A stretch of DNA of 64,000 nucleotides from Bacillus tianshenii (GTDB lineage Bacteria > Bacillota > Bacilli > Bacillales > Bacillaceae_N), in NCBI GenBank assembly GCA_020524525.2, contig CP129018.1:2794115-2858114 (forward strand). The letters run 5' to 3'. The first letter of the stretch is position 1. Each line of letters begins with the position of its first letter. The translations under genes were made by a program, and so were the position numbers. The notes under the pieces are model-generated. The model ran no database searches and had not been told where the DNA came from. It saw nothing but the letters and a program-made list of their open reading frames with translations. Positions 34,086 through 42,243 of this stretch are shown piece after piece.

Positions 34086-35807
34086 TTAATCTTCCATTGT
34101 TGATAAATCACCAGTCGGCAACCCTAGATCCCATGCTTTAAGCACGCGGCGCATAATTTTTCCTGAACGTGTCTTAGGAATCGTTTCTCTTACTTCAATC
34201 ATACGAGGCGCAGCATGTGCAGCAAGACGTGTCTTAACGAATTGACGAATTTCATCTTTCAATTCATCACTTTCTTCATACCCATTACGCAGTGTAATAA
34301 ATGCTTTGATCGCTTCTCCCCGAACAGGATCTGGCACCCCGATAACACCAGCCTCCGCTACAGCTGGATGTTCAACAAGTTTACTTTCAACCTCAAATGG
34401 TCCAACACGCTCACCTGACGTATTAATAACATCATCAACGCGACCTTCAAACCAGAAGTAACCATCCTCATCCTTGTAAGCTGAATCTCCTGAAACAAAC
34501 CAGCCATTCAAGAAGTACTGCTCATATTTCGCATCATTGTTCCAAACCTTCCGTACCATTGCCGGCCATTGCGGGCGAATTGCCAGGTTACCCATGCGAC
34601 GAGGCGGCAGTTCGTTCCCATCATCATCAATGATTGCCATTTGAATCCCAGGCATCGGCTTACCCATTGAACCAGGACGGATTGGATTACAACGGAAGTT
34701 TGCACAAATACATGAGCCAGTCTCTGTCATCCACCAGTTATCATGAATACGACGATCTAATGTATCTAAGCCCCACCGAATGACTTCTGGGTTTAACGGT
34801 TCTCCTGCTGATAAAATGTGACGGACGCTTGAGATATCATATTTATTAGGAAGCTCATCCCCTGCAGCCATCAGAAGACGGAATGCAGTTGGTGCACTAA
34901 ACCAAACATTTACATTGTATTTTTCAATTGTTGCATACCAGCTTTCCGCGTCGAAGCGGCCACCTTTAAGGACTGCTGTTACCCCATTCAACCATGGTGA
35001 CCACATCCCAGCTGAAGTACCTGTTACCCAGCCTGGATCCGCTGTACACCAATAAACATCGCCTTCTCGTAAGTCATATGCCCATTTTCCTGATAAATAT
35101 TGATGAAGCATTGCATCGTGTACTTGAAGTACTCCTTTCGGCTTACCCGTTGAGCCAGATGTGTAATGCAACAGCATGCCATCTTCGCGATCAACCCATT
35201 CGATCACGTAATCATCAGATGTATTCATCAAATCTTGATAAAGCTTTTGGTTATCTTGCTCTGCTTTGTCTGCTCCTACTAAAATTACATACTCTAAATC
35301 AGGCAACTCGTCTGCAGGAATACGTTCAAGCAGTTCAGGCGTGGTTACGACTGCTTTTGCTCCACTATCTAACAGGCGATCCTTCACTGCTTCCTCCATG
35401 AAAGCTTCAAATAGTGGACCTGCAATGGAACCGTTCCGTATGATACCAAGCATTGAAATATACAATTCTGGGCTGCGTGGCATGAAAATAAATACACGAT
35501 CACCTTTTTCAACGCCTAATGAACGAAGTCCATTTGCAAATTGACATGACTGCTTCTTCAAATCTTCATACGTATAAGCTTCATCTCGTTGGCCATCTGT
35601 ATAGAAAAGAGCTGTTTGACTTCCACGCCCCTCATCAACATGACGATCAATTGCTTCATAAACCATATTTACATTTCCTGTTGTATACCAGCTGAAATTT
35701 TTCTCAACTTCCTTCCAATCAGCTGATTGAACCGCTTCATTGTAGTCCTTCAAATTAGCTGTATTGTCTAACATCATGACTTCTTGATTAGCGCTTTTTG
35801 TCGTCAT
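34086..35807 (-). CDS. acsA: Acetyl-CoA synthetase
   Basis: A 573-residue AMP-forming enzyme activating acetate with ATP and CoA. It has HYTSGSTGKPKGVL, the Trp-rich pocket segment WCTADPGWVTGTSAGMW, WWMTETG, the hinge GWFVSGD and the acetylatable catalytic Lys in TRSGKIMRR. Size and sequence fit the AcsA group of Bacillus. The usual acuABC partner genes are not beside it. It is convergent to the ectoine operon, whose deacetylase step releases acetate, so the neighbourhood makes metabolic sense. GGGGGAT precedes the ATG. Confidence 0.9.
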   Translation of the reverse strand: MTTKSANQEVMMLDNTANLKDYNEAVQSADWKEVEKNFSWYTTGNVNMVYEAIDRHVDEGRGSQTALFYTDGQRDEAYTYEDLKKQSCQFANGLRSLGVEKGDRVFIFMPRSPELYISMLGIIRNGSIAGPLFEAFMEEAVKDRLLDSGAKAVVTTPELLERIPADELPDLEYVILVGADKAEQDNQKLYQDLMNTSDDYVIEWVDREDGMLLHYTSGSTGKPKGVLQVHDAMLHQYLSGKWAYDLREGDVYWCTADPGWVTGTSAGMWSPWLNGVTAVLKGGRFDAESWYATIEKYNVNVWFSAPTAFRLLMAAGDELPNKYDISSVRHILSAGEPLNPEVIRWGLDTLDRRIHDNWWMTETGSCICANFRCNPIRPGSMGKPMPGIQMAIIDDDGNELPPRRMGNLAIRPQWPAMVRKVWNNDAKYEQYFLNGWFVSGDSAYKDEDGYFWFEGRVDDVINTSGERVGPFEVESKLVEHPAVAEAGVIGVPDPVRGEAIKAFITLRNGYEESDELKDEIRQFVKTRLAAHAAPRMIEVRETIPKTRSGKIMRRVLKAWDLGLPTGDLSTMED

Positions 35808-35985
35808 CTGTAAAATCCCCCTGTCTCATTTTCTGTTATATAACAATTTACCACAAAGTTCTCCATATTTCATGACTTTTCGGAAAATAGCTAATTATTT
35901 GCAAGTTTCTATTACTATTTTGCGAAAGGAAACTAAGAACAAGGAGGGGAAGATAAACAAATTATCAAAAACATGCTAAATAGAA

Positions 35986-36022
35986 AAAAAAGCGTTCTGC
36001 ATCAAATACAGAACGCTTCTTT
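35986..36022 (-). terminator. Terminator of the riboswitch-peptide transcript
   Basis: Minus strand AAGCGTTCTG / CAGAACGCTT hairpin with TATTTGAT loop followed by eight T residues, starting directly after the stop of the 19-codon ORF. Confidence 0.9.
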
Positions 36023-36081
36023 CATCCATCTTGCAAGTCAATTAACACATACAATAATATAAAAAATATAGTCCACCACAT
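36022..36081 (-). CDS. 19-residue single-helix membrane peptide downstream of a c-di-GMP riboswitch
   Basis: The minus-strand ORF reads MWWTIFFILLYVLIDLQDG, a single hydrophobic helix with two N-terminal Trp and an acidic C-terminus. GGCGGAGTG lies six bases before the ATG. It is the only ORF between the class I cyclic-di-GMP aptamer and a strong terminator, so the whole transcript (about 250 bases) appears to exist for it. I know no family for it. Size, charge pattern and lack of a partner leave several options: a regulatory membrane peptide, a type I toxin-like peptide, or a leader. Coding status is inferred from the signals; there is no comparative evidence here. Confidence 0.6.
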   Translation of the reverse strand: MWWTIFFILLYVLIDLQDG

Positions 36082-36127
36082 AAATATCACTCCGCCATGT
36101 CCAATCACATAATTCGTGGAGGACGTA

Positions 36128-36210
36128 TTCGGCAACTGGCTGGCTTAGACAATTTTGTCCGTAGCCCCTTTAGCTTTGCGTCACCATCTTTCAATGGCTT
36201 TGCCGTTCTC
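36128..36210 (-). promoter_or_regulatory. Cyclic-di-GMP class I (GEMM-I) riboswitch aptamer
   Basis: Minus strand: closing stem CGGCAA (36205-36200) / TTGCCG (36135-36130). A first hairpin CCAT-TGAAAG-ATGG carries the GAAA tetraloop, followed by the invariant GACGCAAAGCTA. A second arm GGGGCTACGGAC / GTCTAAGCC and the AGCCAG receptor-side segment then lead back to the closing stem. These are the hallmark elements of the GEMM-I aptamer. Downstream, CTCC near 36115-36120 could pair with GGAG of the ribosome binding site of the 19-codon ORF, suggesting translational control; the switch direction cannot be told. Confidence 0.88.
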
Positions 36211-36529
36211 GTACGAATTTATGTGTTACTTTTATCATAGCTTAAAAGCTCTGTTTTTTCTTGCTTCTATGGTTCCAAAATATCTATTACTTTAGACTCA
36301 TTTATCTATATTTTTACTTTAGAGATTTATTTTACCTTTGAATCTTGCTCACTTTGAAGCTCCGCCCTTTTTCCTTCCTTGCATTCACTTCCCTGTACTT
36401 TTCTATTAAAGCGGTGTGAGCGGAACTATACTTTATCTATATAGGGCATTAATTTCGAGTCATACGGTCCAACTTAGATTACAGGCAACAACTTTGTGTG
36501 GAGCTCCGCCCTTTTTCAAAAAACCCATA
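36211..36529. other. Intergenic region with a 16-base direct repeat, no clear gene
   Basis: About 320 bases between the riboswitch and the ctaM terminator. AGCTCCGCCCTTTTTC occurs twice (36358-36373 and 36502-36517). TATGAT near 36236-36241 on the minus strand could be the -10 of the riboswitch transcript. Short minus-strand frames run through both repeats, each coding KKGGA, but they lack convincing translation signals. Nothing else is recognisable. Confidence 0.5.
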
Positions 36530-36558
36530 AAAAATACCGAGAATCTCTTCTCGGCATC
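36530..36558 (-). terminator. Terminator after ctaM
   Basis: Minus strand GCCGAGA / TTCTCGGT hairpin followed by ATTTTTTAT. Confidence 0.85.
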
Positions 36559-36563
36559 TTTTA

Positions 36564-37103
36564 TTAATAATATGGGGAAATCATAAGGTAGACAAGCACC
36601 CCTGTAAAGCTAACATATAACCAAAGCGGCATTGTCCAACGAGCAATTTTACGATGTTTTTCTACTTGCATATTCAACCCACGCGCCACGGAAGTTAATG
36701 CTAACGGTACAATGACAGCTGAAAGTACAATGTGTGTAAGCAACACGAAATAATAAACGTACTTAATTACACCTTCACCGCCAAAATGTGTGGATTCAGC
36801 AAGTGCATGGTAGGTTACATACGATACTAAGAACAGAGCAGTAGAACCTAATGCAGCAAAGATAAAACGGCGGTGACTTGTAATATTTCTCTTCTTAATC
36901 GCTACTAATGCAGCAACTAAAAATACAAATGTAAAACTGTTTAAGACAGCATTCAGGAATGGCAAGAATGTTAAATCTACATCACCAAGTCCCTCATACT
37001 TAGGCATAAAGAACAAAACGGCGACAAGAGCATTAATCAAGATAGTCAGCGTAACAATGACAGGTGTATAATTTCGCTGTTTTGTTTCATAATGATGGTC
37101 CAT
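36564..37103 (-). CDS. ctaM: DUF420 membrane protein (CtaM/YozB)
   Basis: A 179-residue protein with about five membrane helices and His residues in transmembrane regions (SYVTYHALAE, VLLTHIVLSA). DUF420 proteins of Firmicutes (YozB, CtaM) are needed for maturation of haem-copper oxidases. Two in-frame ATGs lie upstream, but 37103 fits the family start (MDHHYETKQRNYTP) and follows GGGAG. It is a single gene here; no oxidase genes are in the window. It links loosely to the copper and haem theme of the left half. Confidence 0.82.
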   Translation of the reverse strand: MDHHYETKQRNYTPVIVTLTILINALVAVLFFMPKYEGLGDVDLTFLPFLNAVLNSFTFVFLVAALVAIKKRNITSHRRFIFAALGSTALFLVSYVTYHALAESTHFGGEGVIKYVYYFVLLTHIVLSAVIVPLALTSVARGLNMQVEKHRKIARWTMPLWLYVSFTGVLVYLMISPYY

Positions 37104-37343
37104 AAATTGTTGTCTCCCTTCTCTATTGTTGCAATTGGCTTGTACAAAAAGCATAGCCACAAACAACAAAATCTATATCTGCGCTTTTTTGTAAGGCATA
37201 TACTGCTACTATTGTACAACGCATTTCCCACAGAACAAAGGGACAACTTTTAAACATTGTGTTAACAAAGCACATTCAGAAAAACGATTAGGGGCTCCTA
37301 TTACTAGTTAGGGCTATTCATTCCCACTTCGGCAAAGAAAAAC

Positions 37344-37369
37344 TGCCCGCAGTGGCGAGCAGTTAAAGT
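37344..37369 (-). terminator. Terminator after the aminotransferase gene
   Basis: Minus strand AACTGCTCGC / GCGGGCAGTT hairpin followed by TTTCTTTG. Confidence 0.85.
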
Positions 37370-38565
37370 GTAATTCTTTCCTCCGTTTTCAACGTGGAAA
37401 ATAAGTCTGTTAAAGCTTTCATACCTTTTTCGATATTCTCTGGTGTGGAATTTGTATAATTTAATCTCATCGTATTTTGTCTTGCTTTTCCAACATAGAA
37501 AGGTGCTCCAGGTACATATGCTACACCTTGTTTTACTGCTTCTGCCAGTAGGTCTGTTGTATTGACTTCCTCAGCCAGCTCAAGCCACAAGAACATTCCA
37601 CCCTTTGGCTCAACATACGTCAGCCCTGGTAAATAACTTTTTTCAAGCTGATTCATCATAATTTTTAAGCGTTCATGATAGACACTCGTAATCTTTGAAA
37701 CATGCGCATCAAGATCGAAATCTGTTAATAGATGATAAAGCATTTGTTGAGATAACGAATTCGAGTGCAAATCATTCGCTTGTTTTGCTTGTGACATAAT
37801 ACGGATAACTTGCTGCGGACCAGCGATCCAGCCCGTCCGAAGAGCAGGTACAACCGTTTTACTGAACGTACTTGTATAAAGAACATGTTCGCCATTATCC
37901 ATCGCAGCAATTGGTGTATATGTTTCCTCTGGATTAAATTGAATTTCACCATACGGATCATCTTCAAAGATGACGGAATGATATTTCTTTGCAAGCTTCA
38001 ATAATGTCTCTCTCCGTTCTTGAGACCATACTCTACCAGCAGGGTTTGAGAACGTCGGAACAACATAAATACACTTCGGCCGGTACTTTTTCATTTTTGC
38101 TTTCAAATCTTCCGGCACCATTCCATGCTCATCTGACTCAACTGCAATGACATGTGCTTCATAAGATTCAAATACTTGCAATGCCGCTAGATACGTTGGG
38201 TTTTCAGTAAGGATTATATCTCCAGGATTAAAGAAAACCCTCGAAAATAAATCAATCGCTTGCTGAGAACCAGTTGTAAGCAATACATTATCCGCTGACC
38301 ATTGGTCCATTCCTTTACGCTTCATCCGTTCAATAAGTTGCTCACGCAATGGTCCATAGCCTTCTGTTTCAGCATACTGCAATGCTTTATTACCTGATTC
38401 CATCGTTTTTGCAAAAGAGTCTTTGACTGCTTCAAACGGAAACAATGTATCATCTGGTAGTCCGCCAGCAAAAGAAATAACATTGTTTTGATTTACAACT
38501 TTTAAAATATCACGCACAGCAGAAGATTGTAGATGTCTAACCCGTTTCGCAAATGGATACTTCAT
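37363..38565 (-). CDS. PLP-dependent class I/II aminotransferase (LysN/ARO8-like)
   Basis: A 400-residue fold-type I aminotransferase: the PLP Lys lies in TSTFSKTVVPALRTGW, with the aldimine-supporting FEDDPYGE and PTFSNPAGR and the substrate Arg in TMRLNYTN. It belongs to the group of MocR-domain-like aminotransferases without the DNA-binding part (2-aminoadipate, aromatic and branched-chain acceptors). I use the ATG at 38565 because GAGGTGG lies five bases upstream; a GTG at 38574 is part of that site. The operon-like ectoine cluster lacks its expected aminotransferase, so this nearby gene is a candidate for that role, but nothing in the sequence proves it. Confidence 0.87.
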   Translation of the reverse strand: MKYPFAKRVRHLQSSAVRDILKVVNQNNVISFAGGLPDDTLFPFEAVKDSFAKTMESGNKALQYAETEGYGPLREQLIERMKRKGMDQWSADNVLLTTGSQQAIDLFSRVFFNPGDIILTENPTYLAALQVFESYEAHVIAVESDEHGMVPEDLKAKMKKYRPKCIYVVPTFSNPAGRVWSQERRETLLKLAKKYHSVIFEDDPYGEIQFNPEETYTPIAAMDNGEHVLYTSTFSKTVVPALRTGWIAGPQQVIRIMSQAKQANDLHSNSLSQQMLYHLLTDFDLDAHVSKITSVYHERLKIMMNQLEKSYLPGLTYVEPKGGMFLWLELAEEVNTTDLLAEAVKQGVAYVPGAPFYVGKARQNTMRLNYTNSTPENIEKGMKALTDLFSTLKTEERITL

Positions 38566-38610
38566 TTTTTCCACCTCAAGATTTATAAAAATTCTGATAA
38601 TTATCTGTAT

Positions 38611-38638
38611 ATCATACTCTTTTTTTGTATGATGTCAA
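38611..38638 (-). promoter_or_regulatory. Sigma-A promoter of the aminotransferase gene with overlapping dyad
   Basis: Minus strand TTGACA-N16-TATGAT, 46 bases upstream of the start codon. An inverted repeat ATCATAC-N9-GTATGAT overlaps the spacer and the -10, a good place for a repressor. Confidence 0.65.
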
Positions 38639-38764
38639 CCACTTCCTGCATATTAAACGAAAAATTATATTATTCTAGAAAAATTTCATCTCTGCAACTC
38701 ATTTTGTAACAGTCTCTAGGCAAAAGCATAGAATATAGCGAAGTTGCTTAGAGGAGAGGATAAC

Positions 38765-39259
38765 ATGTATTATTATGATTTTTCAATGCCTTATTATGAC
38801 GAGTTAAGGCAAGGGCAGCCACCGTTTGGACCACCGGGTTTCCCACCTTCTCAAGGACCGGGACAGCCGTCGTTTGGACCACCAGGTTTCCCACCTTCTC
38901 AAGGGCCGGGACAACCGCCGTTTGGACCGCCGGGCTTTCCGCCTAGTCAATCACCATTTGGACCAAGTCCTGGAGGAGGACCTGGTCAAGGAGGAGGACC
39001 GCCTACATCACCACCTCCTTCCTTTACACCTCAACTTTCAGCTCAAGCTGGCTCACCACAGCTAACAGCGGTTGATCCAGGCTCAATTGCTGGTTGCTTA
39101 TATCGCTACACTTATGTATGGCTACGCGGATGGCAATCTTTCTGGTTCTACCCTACATTTGTAGGACGCCGTTCGGTTTCAGGCTATCGTTGGGATGGCT
39201 GGAGATGGGTGTACTTCGGCATCGGTTTACGTCAAATTCGTTCCTTCCAATGTTATTAA
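38765..39259 (+). CDS. Pro/Gly-rich repeat protein with conserved aromatic C-terminal domain
   Basis: A 164-residue protein. Residues 1-14 are Tyr-rich (MYYYDFSMPYYDE). About 16-70 hold three near-identical 16-residue repeats (GQPPFGPPGFPPSQGP), then a Gly-rich run and a Pro/Ser linker. The last 55 residues form a separate Trp/Tyr/Arg-rich domain (YVWLRGWQSFWFYPTFVGRRSVSGYRW, ending SFQCY). That domain recurs in small Bacillus and Paenibacillus proteins of unknown function that are often mislabelled transporters. No signal peptide or membrane helix is present. GAGGAGAGG precedes the ATG. A surface or spore-coat role is a guess. Confidence 0.7.
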   Translation: MYYYDFSMPYYDELRQGQPPFGPPGFPPSQGPGQPSFGPPGFPPSQGPGQPPFGPPGFPPSQSPFGPSPGGGPGQGGGPPTSPPPSFTPQLSAQAGSPQLTAVDPGSIAGCLYRYTYVWLRGWQSFWFYPTFVGRRSVSGYRWDGWRWVYFGIGLRQIRSFQCY

Positions 39260-39315
39260 GATCAAACTAAAAGATTTGCTACTTTACTCGAATTAAGCAT
39301 CTCACTGCTATTGAA

Positions 39316-39351
39316 TAAGGCATATTCCAAAAGAACGGAGTATGCCTTTAA
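39316..39351. terminator. Bidirectional terminator between the repeat protein and DUF389 genes
   Basis: AAGGCATA-TTC / GGAG-TATGCCTTT hairpin between convergent genes. Confidence 0.75.
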
Positions 39352-40349
39352 AAGTTTTGACTATACCAAATAGCTCCAACTAAGATAACAACGATAAATG
39401 CAATAAAGAGAAAAGAATATTTTGTTGAGATAGATGCCCGTTCTTTTTCTAAATAAGTAGCAGGTCGAATTCCTGTTACCCAAAAGATCAAGATAGCAGA
39501 GAGCAAGACACATGTTACATTAACTAATGTTAACAAAAGCGCTCCTGTCATTTGCTCCCACTGTCCACCACCTGTTAATAACCCAACTACAGCAGCAGGA
39601 GGCAAAAGAGCAACAGCAACCATAACTCCAACTAACGCTGACGAAAACCGTTGTAGTATTGATAGCGCACCAGCAGCACCAGCAGTAAGTGCAAGCAATA
39701 CATCAAGCATGCTAATAACAGTTCGTCGCTTAAATGCTTGGCTGTCATACGGCACATCAAAGGTGATACCAAAAGCAACCGCAATTAGAAATGAAATACC
39801 TAAGCCAAACACCACTGTGATTAATGAGCTCTTTGCCATCGTTTTGTCTCCAAGCATAGAGGCAAATGCGAGTGAAATAACAGGACCGATTAATGGAGCA
39901 ATTGCCATTCCACCAATAACGACTGCTTCACTATTTTTTATAATACCAATTGTAACTACAATAGCTGACAGTATAGAAAGAAGAATATAGGCCATATCTG
40001 GCTTACTTACTTGCTTCATTGTCACATAGAGTTCCTGCTGACTTGCTCGCTGAATATGTGTCTTCTCTTCTTTCTTTTTCACTTTATCTTTGTTTGATTG
40101 ACGCGCTATATACGTATCAATTGGGTGAAGGATTACTTCAAACCCGTCAATTATATGCGAAACATTTTCAAAGAAATTCAGAAGTTCCTCCGTTTCATCT
40201 TTATTCACCATCAAACGATAAAGAATAAACCCGTGATCTTCTTCAAGCGTCCAGCGAGTTAAAATCGTTTCGGAATGTTTCTTTAAAATCTCATCTACTT
40301 TATTGCGATATCGCTGAGGGAAATAAACTTCAATTAATTGCATTTCCAT
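39348..40349 (-). CDS. DUF389 family membrane protein
   Basis: A 333-residue protein. An N-terminal soluble domain (about 1-110, starting MEMQLIEVYFPQRY) precedes six membrane helices with the DUF389 signature SEAVVIGGMAIAPLIGPVISLAFA (about 145-168). The length is typical of the TIGR00341-like group. The function is unknown. The ATG at 40349 follows GGAG by about nine bases; the earlier ATG at 40364 has no ribosome binding site. It is a single gene convergent to the repeat protein gene. Confidence 0.85.
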   Translation of the reverse strand: MEMQLIEVYFPQRYRNKVDEILKKHSETILTRWTLEEDHGFILYRLMVNKDETEELLNFFENVSHIIDGFEVILHPIDTYIARQSNKDKVKKKEEKTHIQRASQQELYVTMKQVSKPDMAYILLSILSAIVVTIGIIKNSEAVVIGGMAIAPLIGPVISLAFASMLGDKTMAKSSLITVVFGLGISFLIAVAFGITFDVPYDSQAFKRRTVISMLDVLLALTAGAAGALSILQRFSSALVGVMVAVALLPPAAVVGLLTGGGQWEQMTGALLLTLVNVTCVLLSAILIFWVTGIRPATYLEKERASISTKYSFLFIAFIVVILVGAIWYSQNF

Positions 40350-40421
40350 TATCTTGTGCTCCATTTCTAGAAGTGCATTTTTATCTTAAATATTCTTCCC
40401 TCAGCAATAGCTTACAAACTG

Positions 40422-40952
40422 TTAAATGCTCCCTTGCCATTCATTTTCAAGCAAGCTCATTTCAATCATATTCCAATAATCTCCTTGGACAGAGACGACT
40501 TCACGTAACAGGCCATCCCTTTGAAAACCAATTTTTTCGTAACACCGAATCGCTCCAATGTTAAAATCAAATACACCTAAGCCGATACGATGCAAGTTAA
40601 ATTCCTCAAAGCCTATTTGACATACCTCTCGCATCATCCATTCTCCAATACCTTCACCTTGTTTTGCTGGCGAAACAAGCACTCTCCCGATCCGACCTGT
40701 GCGATGCTTGTGATTCAACATTCCAAGTGAAATATGACCAACCATTTGACCTGTTTCAGACTCTATCGCTTTATAAATCATACGGTCCGAGCTATCTTTA
40801 TTGTTTGAACCATAAAGAAAAGATTTTAATTGTTTCTTATCAAGGGGATAATTCATACTTGGACCTGCCCACTGTAACAAGAAACGCTCATCACCGCTCC
40901 AATCAATTAATGTTTGAAAATCACTTTCTGTTACAAACTGAAGCTTATACAT
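40422..40952 (-). CDS. GNAT-family N-acetyltransferase (RimJ/RimL-like)
   Basis: A 176-residue acetyltransferase. The acetyl-CoA binding motif A is at about 91-105 (RVLVSPAKQGEGIGEWM), preceded by GHISLGM, and the C-terminal strand pattern NIGAIRCYEKIGFQRDG is characteristic of the RimJ/RimL branch. The substrate is unknown; related proteins acetylate ribosomal protein N-termini, polyamines or antibiotics. AAGGGG lies close before the ATG. It is separated from the telA operon by a terminator and is probably a single gene. Confidence 0.87.
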   Translation of the reverse strand: MYKLQFVTESDFQTLIDWSGDERFLLQWAGPSMNYPLDKKQLKSFLYGSNNKDSSDRMIYKAIESETGQMVGHISLGMLNHKHRTGRIGRVLVSPAKQGEGIGEWMMREVCQIGFEEFNLHRIGLGVFDFNIGAIRCYEKIGFQRDGLLREVVSVQGDYWNMIEMSLLENEWQGSI

Positions 40953-40971
40953 AATACCCCTTCCCTAATTT

Positions 40972-41004
40972 TAAAAAAGCCGCCTTATGATAAGACAGCT
41001 TTAT
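40972..41004 (-). terminator. Terminator after the xpaC-telA operon
   Basis: Minus strand AAAGCTGTCTTAT / ATAAGGCGGCTTT hairpin followed by TTTT. Confidence 0.8.
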
Positions 41005-42215
41005 CGATCATTTGCTTTTAATGACAATAGCTTTTGTTTTAATTCATTTTCCATATTCATTAATTCATGTTCGGCACTGCGGCGCTTTTCCCTGCCTTCT
41101 TGCTGTATTTTTAACGTTTCTTCAAGTGTCGAAACAAGATTCGATTGGGTTGTTTTCAATGTTTCCAAATCGACAATGCCTCTTTCATTTTCCTTTGCTG
41201 TTTCTATTGTATTTGTTTTCAGCATTTCAGAGTTTTTCAGAAGCAGGTCATTTGTTGTCTTTGTTACTTGCTTCTGTGCTTCGACAGCCCTTTGCTGACG
41301 GAAAAGTGTCAAGGCAATCACCACTTGGTTTTTCCAAAGCGGAATGGCCGTTAAGATAGATGACTGAACTTTTTCCACAAGTGCTTGGTTCATATTTTGA
41401 ATCATTCGAATTTGCGGGGCACTCTGCATCGTAATTTGGCGACTCAGCTTCAAATCATGCATTCTTTTTTCTAAACGGTCTGCAAACTGAATAAGGTCAT
41501 TTACCTCTTGTACTTTCATTTGATCGCCTGATTGTTCTGCTTCACGCTTAAGCTTTGGAATATCGTTCGTATGCAGCTCTTGAAGCTTCTCCTCGGCGGC
41601 TGCAATATAAATATTAAGCGCCTCAAAATACTCACGGTTTTTCTGAAAAAGCTTCTCAAGTGTCTGAATATCATCCAACAGGCCTTGCCTTGATTTATCA
41701 AGCTTTACAGAAATTTTATCGATTTGAGTGCCTATTTTTTGGTATTTTGAAAGAGTTTGATTAATCGATTGTTTGACATTCCCAAATATTTTCGAGAACA
41801 TACCCTTCTTTTCACCTTTGAATTCGTTAGGATTGACCTCTTCAATTTTGGACATTAATTCACTGATTACTTCACCAACTGGTCCTGTATCCTTCGTTTG
41901 AACATGGTTTAACACTTCGTGGGAAAATTGCGATAAATTCGATTGTGCAGCAACCCCATATTGTAGAACTGCTTGATGATTCTTAGCGTCGATCTGACTA
42001 GCAAGCTTCTTTGCTCTTTCTTGATTTTCAGTTGAAAGCTGACTAAATATCGTTTGCGGTCTCTGCTGTTGATCCTCTTGTTTCGTTAGAGACTGCTCAT
42101 CTCCTGTAACAATATCTCCAAACGGATTAGCAAGTAACTCATCTAACTGACTGGAAGGTGTTCCAAATAACTCTTCTTGCTGACGCTCTTTCTCAAGATT
42201 CCAACGTTCACTCAA
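41001..42215 (-). CDS. telA: TelA-family (toxic anion resistance) protein
   Basis: A 404-residue, almost wholly alpha-helical soluble protein with the TelA domain (about 60-390), including the YFEALNIYIAAAEEKL and LWKNQVVIALTLFRQQRAVEAQ segments typical of the family. TelA homologues (YceH in B. subtilis) are linked to tellurite, cell-envelope stress and nisin tolerance. The start is a TTG with AAAGGGGT seven bases upstream. It lies 28 bases after xpaC and forms the common XpaC-TelA pair. Confidence 0.9.
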   Translation of the reverse strand: MSERWNLEKERQQEELFGTPSSQLDELLANPFGDIVTGDEQSLTKQEDQQQRPQTIFSQLSTENQERAKKLASQIDAKNHQAVLQYGVAAQSNLSQFSHEVLNHVQTKDTGPVGEVISELMSKIEEVNPNEFKGEKKGMFSKIFGNVKQSINQTLSKYQKIGTQIDKISVKLDKSRQGLLDDIQTLEKLFQKNREYFEALNIYIAAAEEKLQELHTNDIPKLKREAEQSGDQMKVQEVNDLIQFADRLEKRMHDLKLSRQITMQSAPQIRMIQNMNQALVEKVQSSILTAIPLWKNQVVIALTLFRQQRAVEAQKQVTKTTNDLLLKNSEMLKTNTIETAKENERGIVDLETLKTTQSNLVSTLEETLKIQQEGREKRRSAEHELMNMENELKQKLLSLKANDR

Positions 42216-42243
42216 ACGAAACGACCCCTTTCATTATCCAAAT

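Noticed and set aside
35973-36056. Plus-strand 27-codon frame through the riboswitch terminator
   Set aside because: The AAGGAGGGG upstream is more than 20 bases away and the frame runs through the hairpin of the opposite-strand transcript; coincidental.
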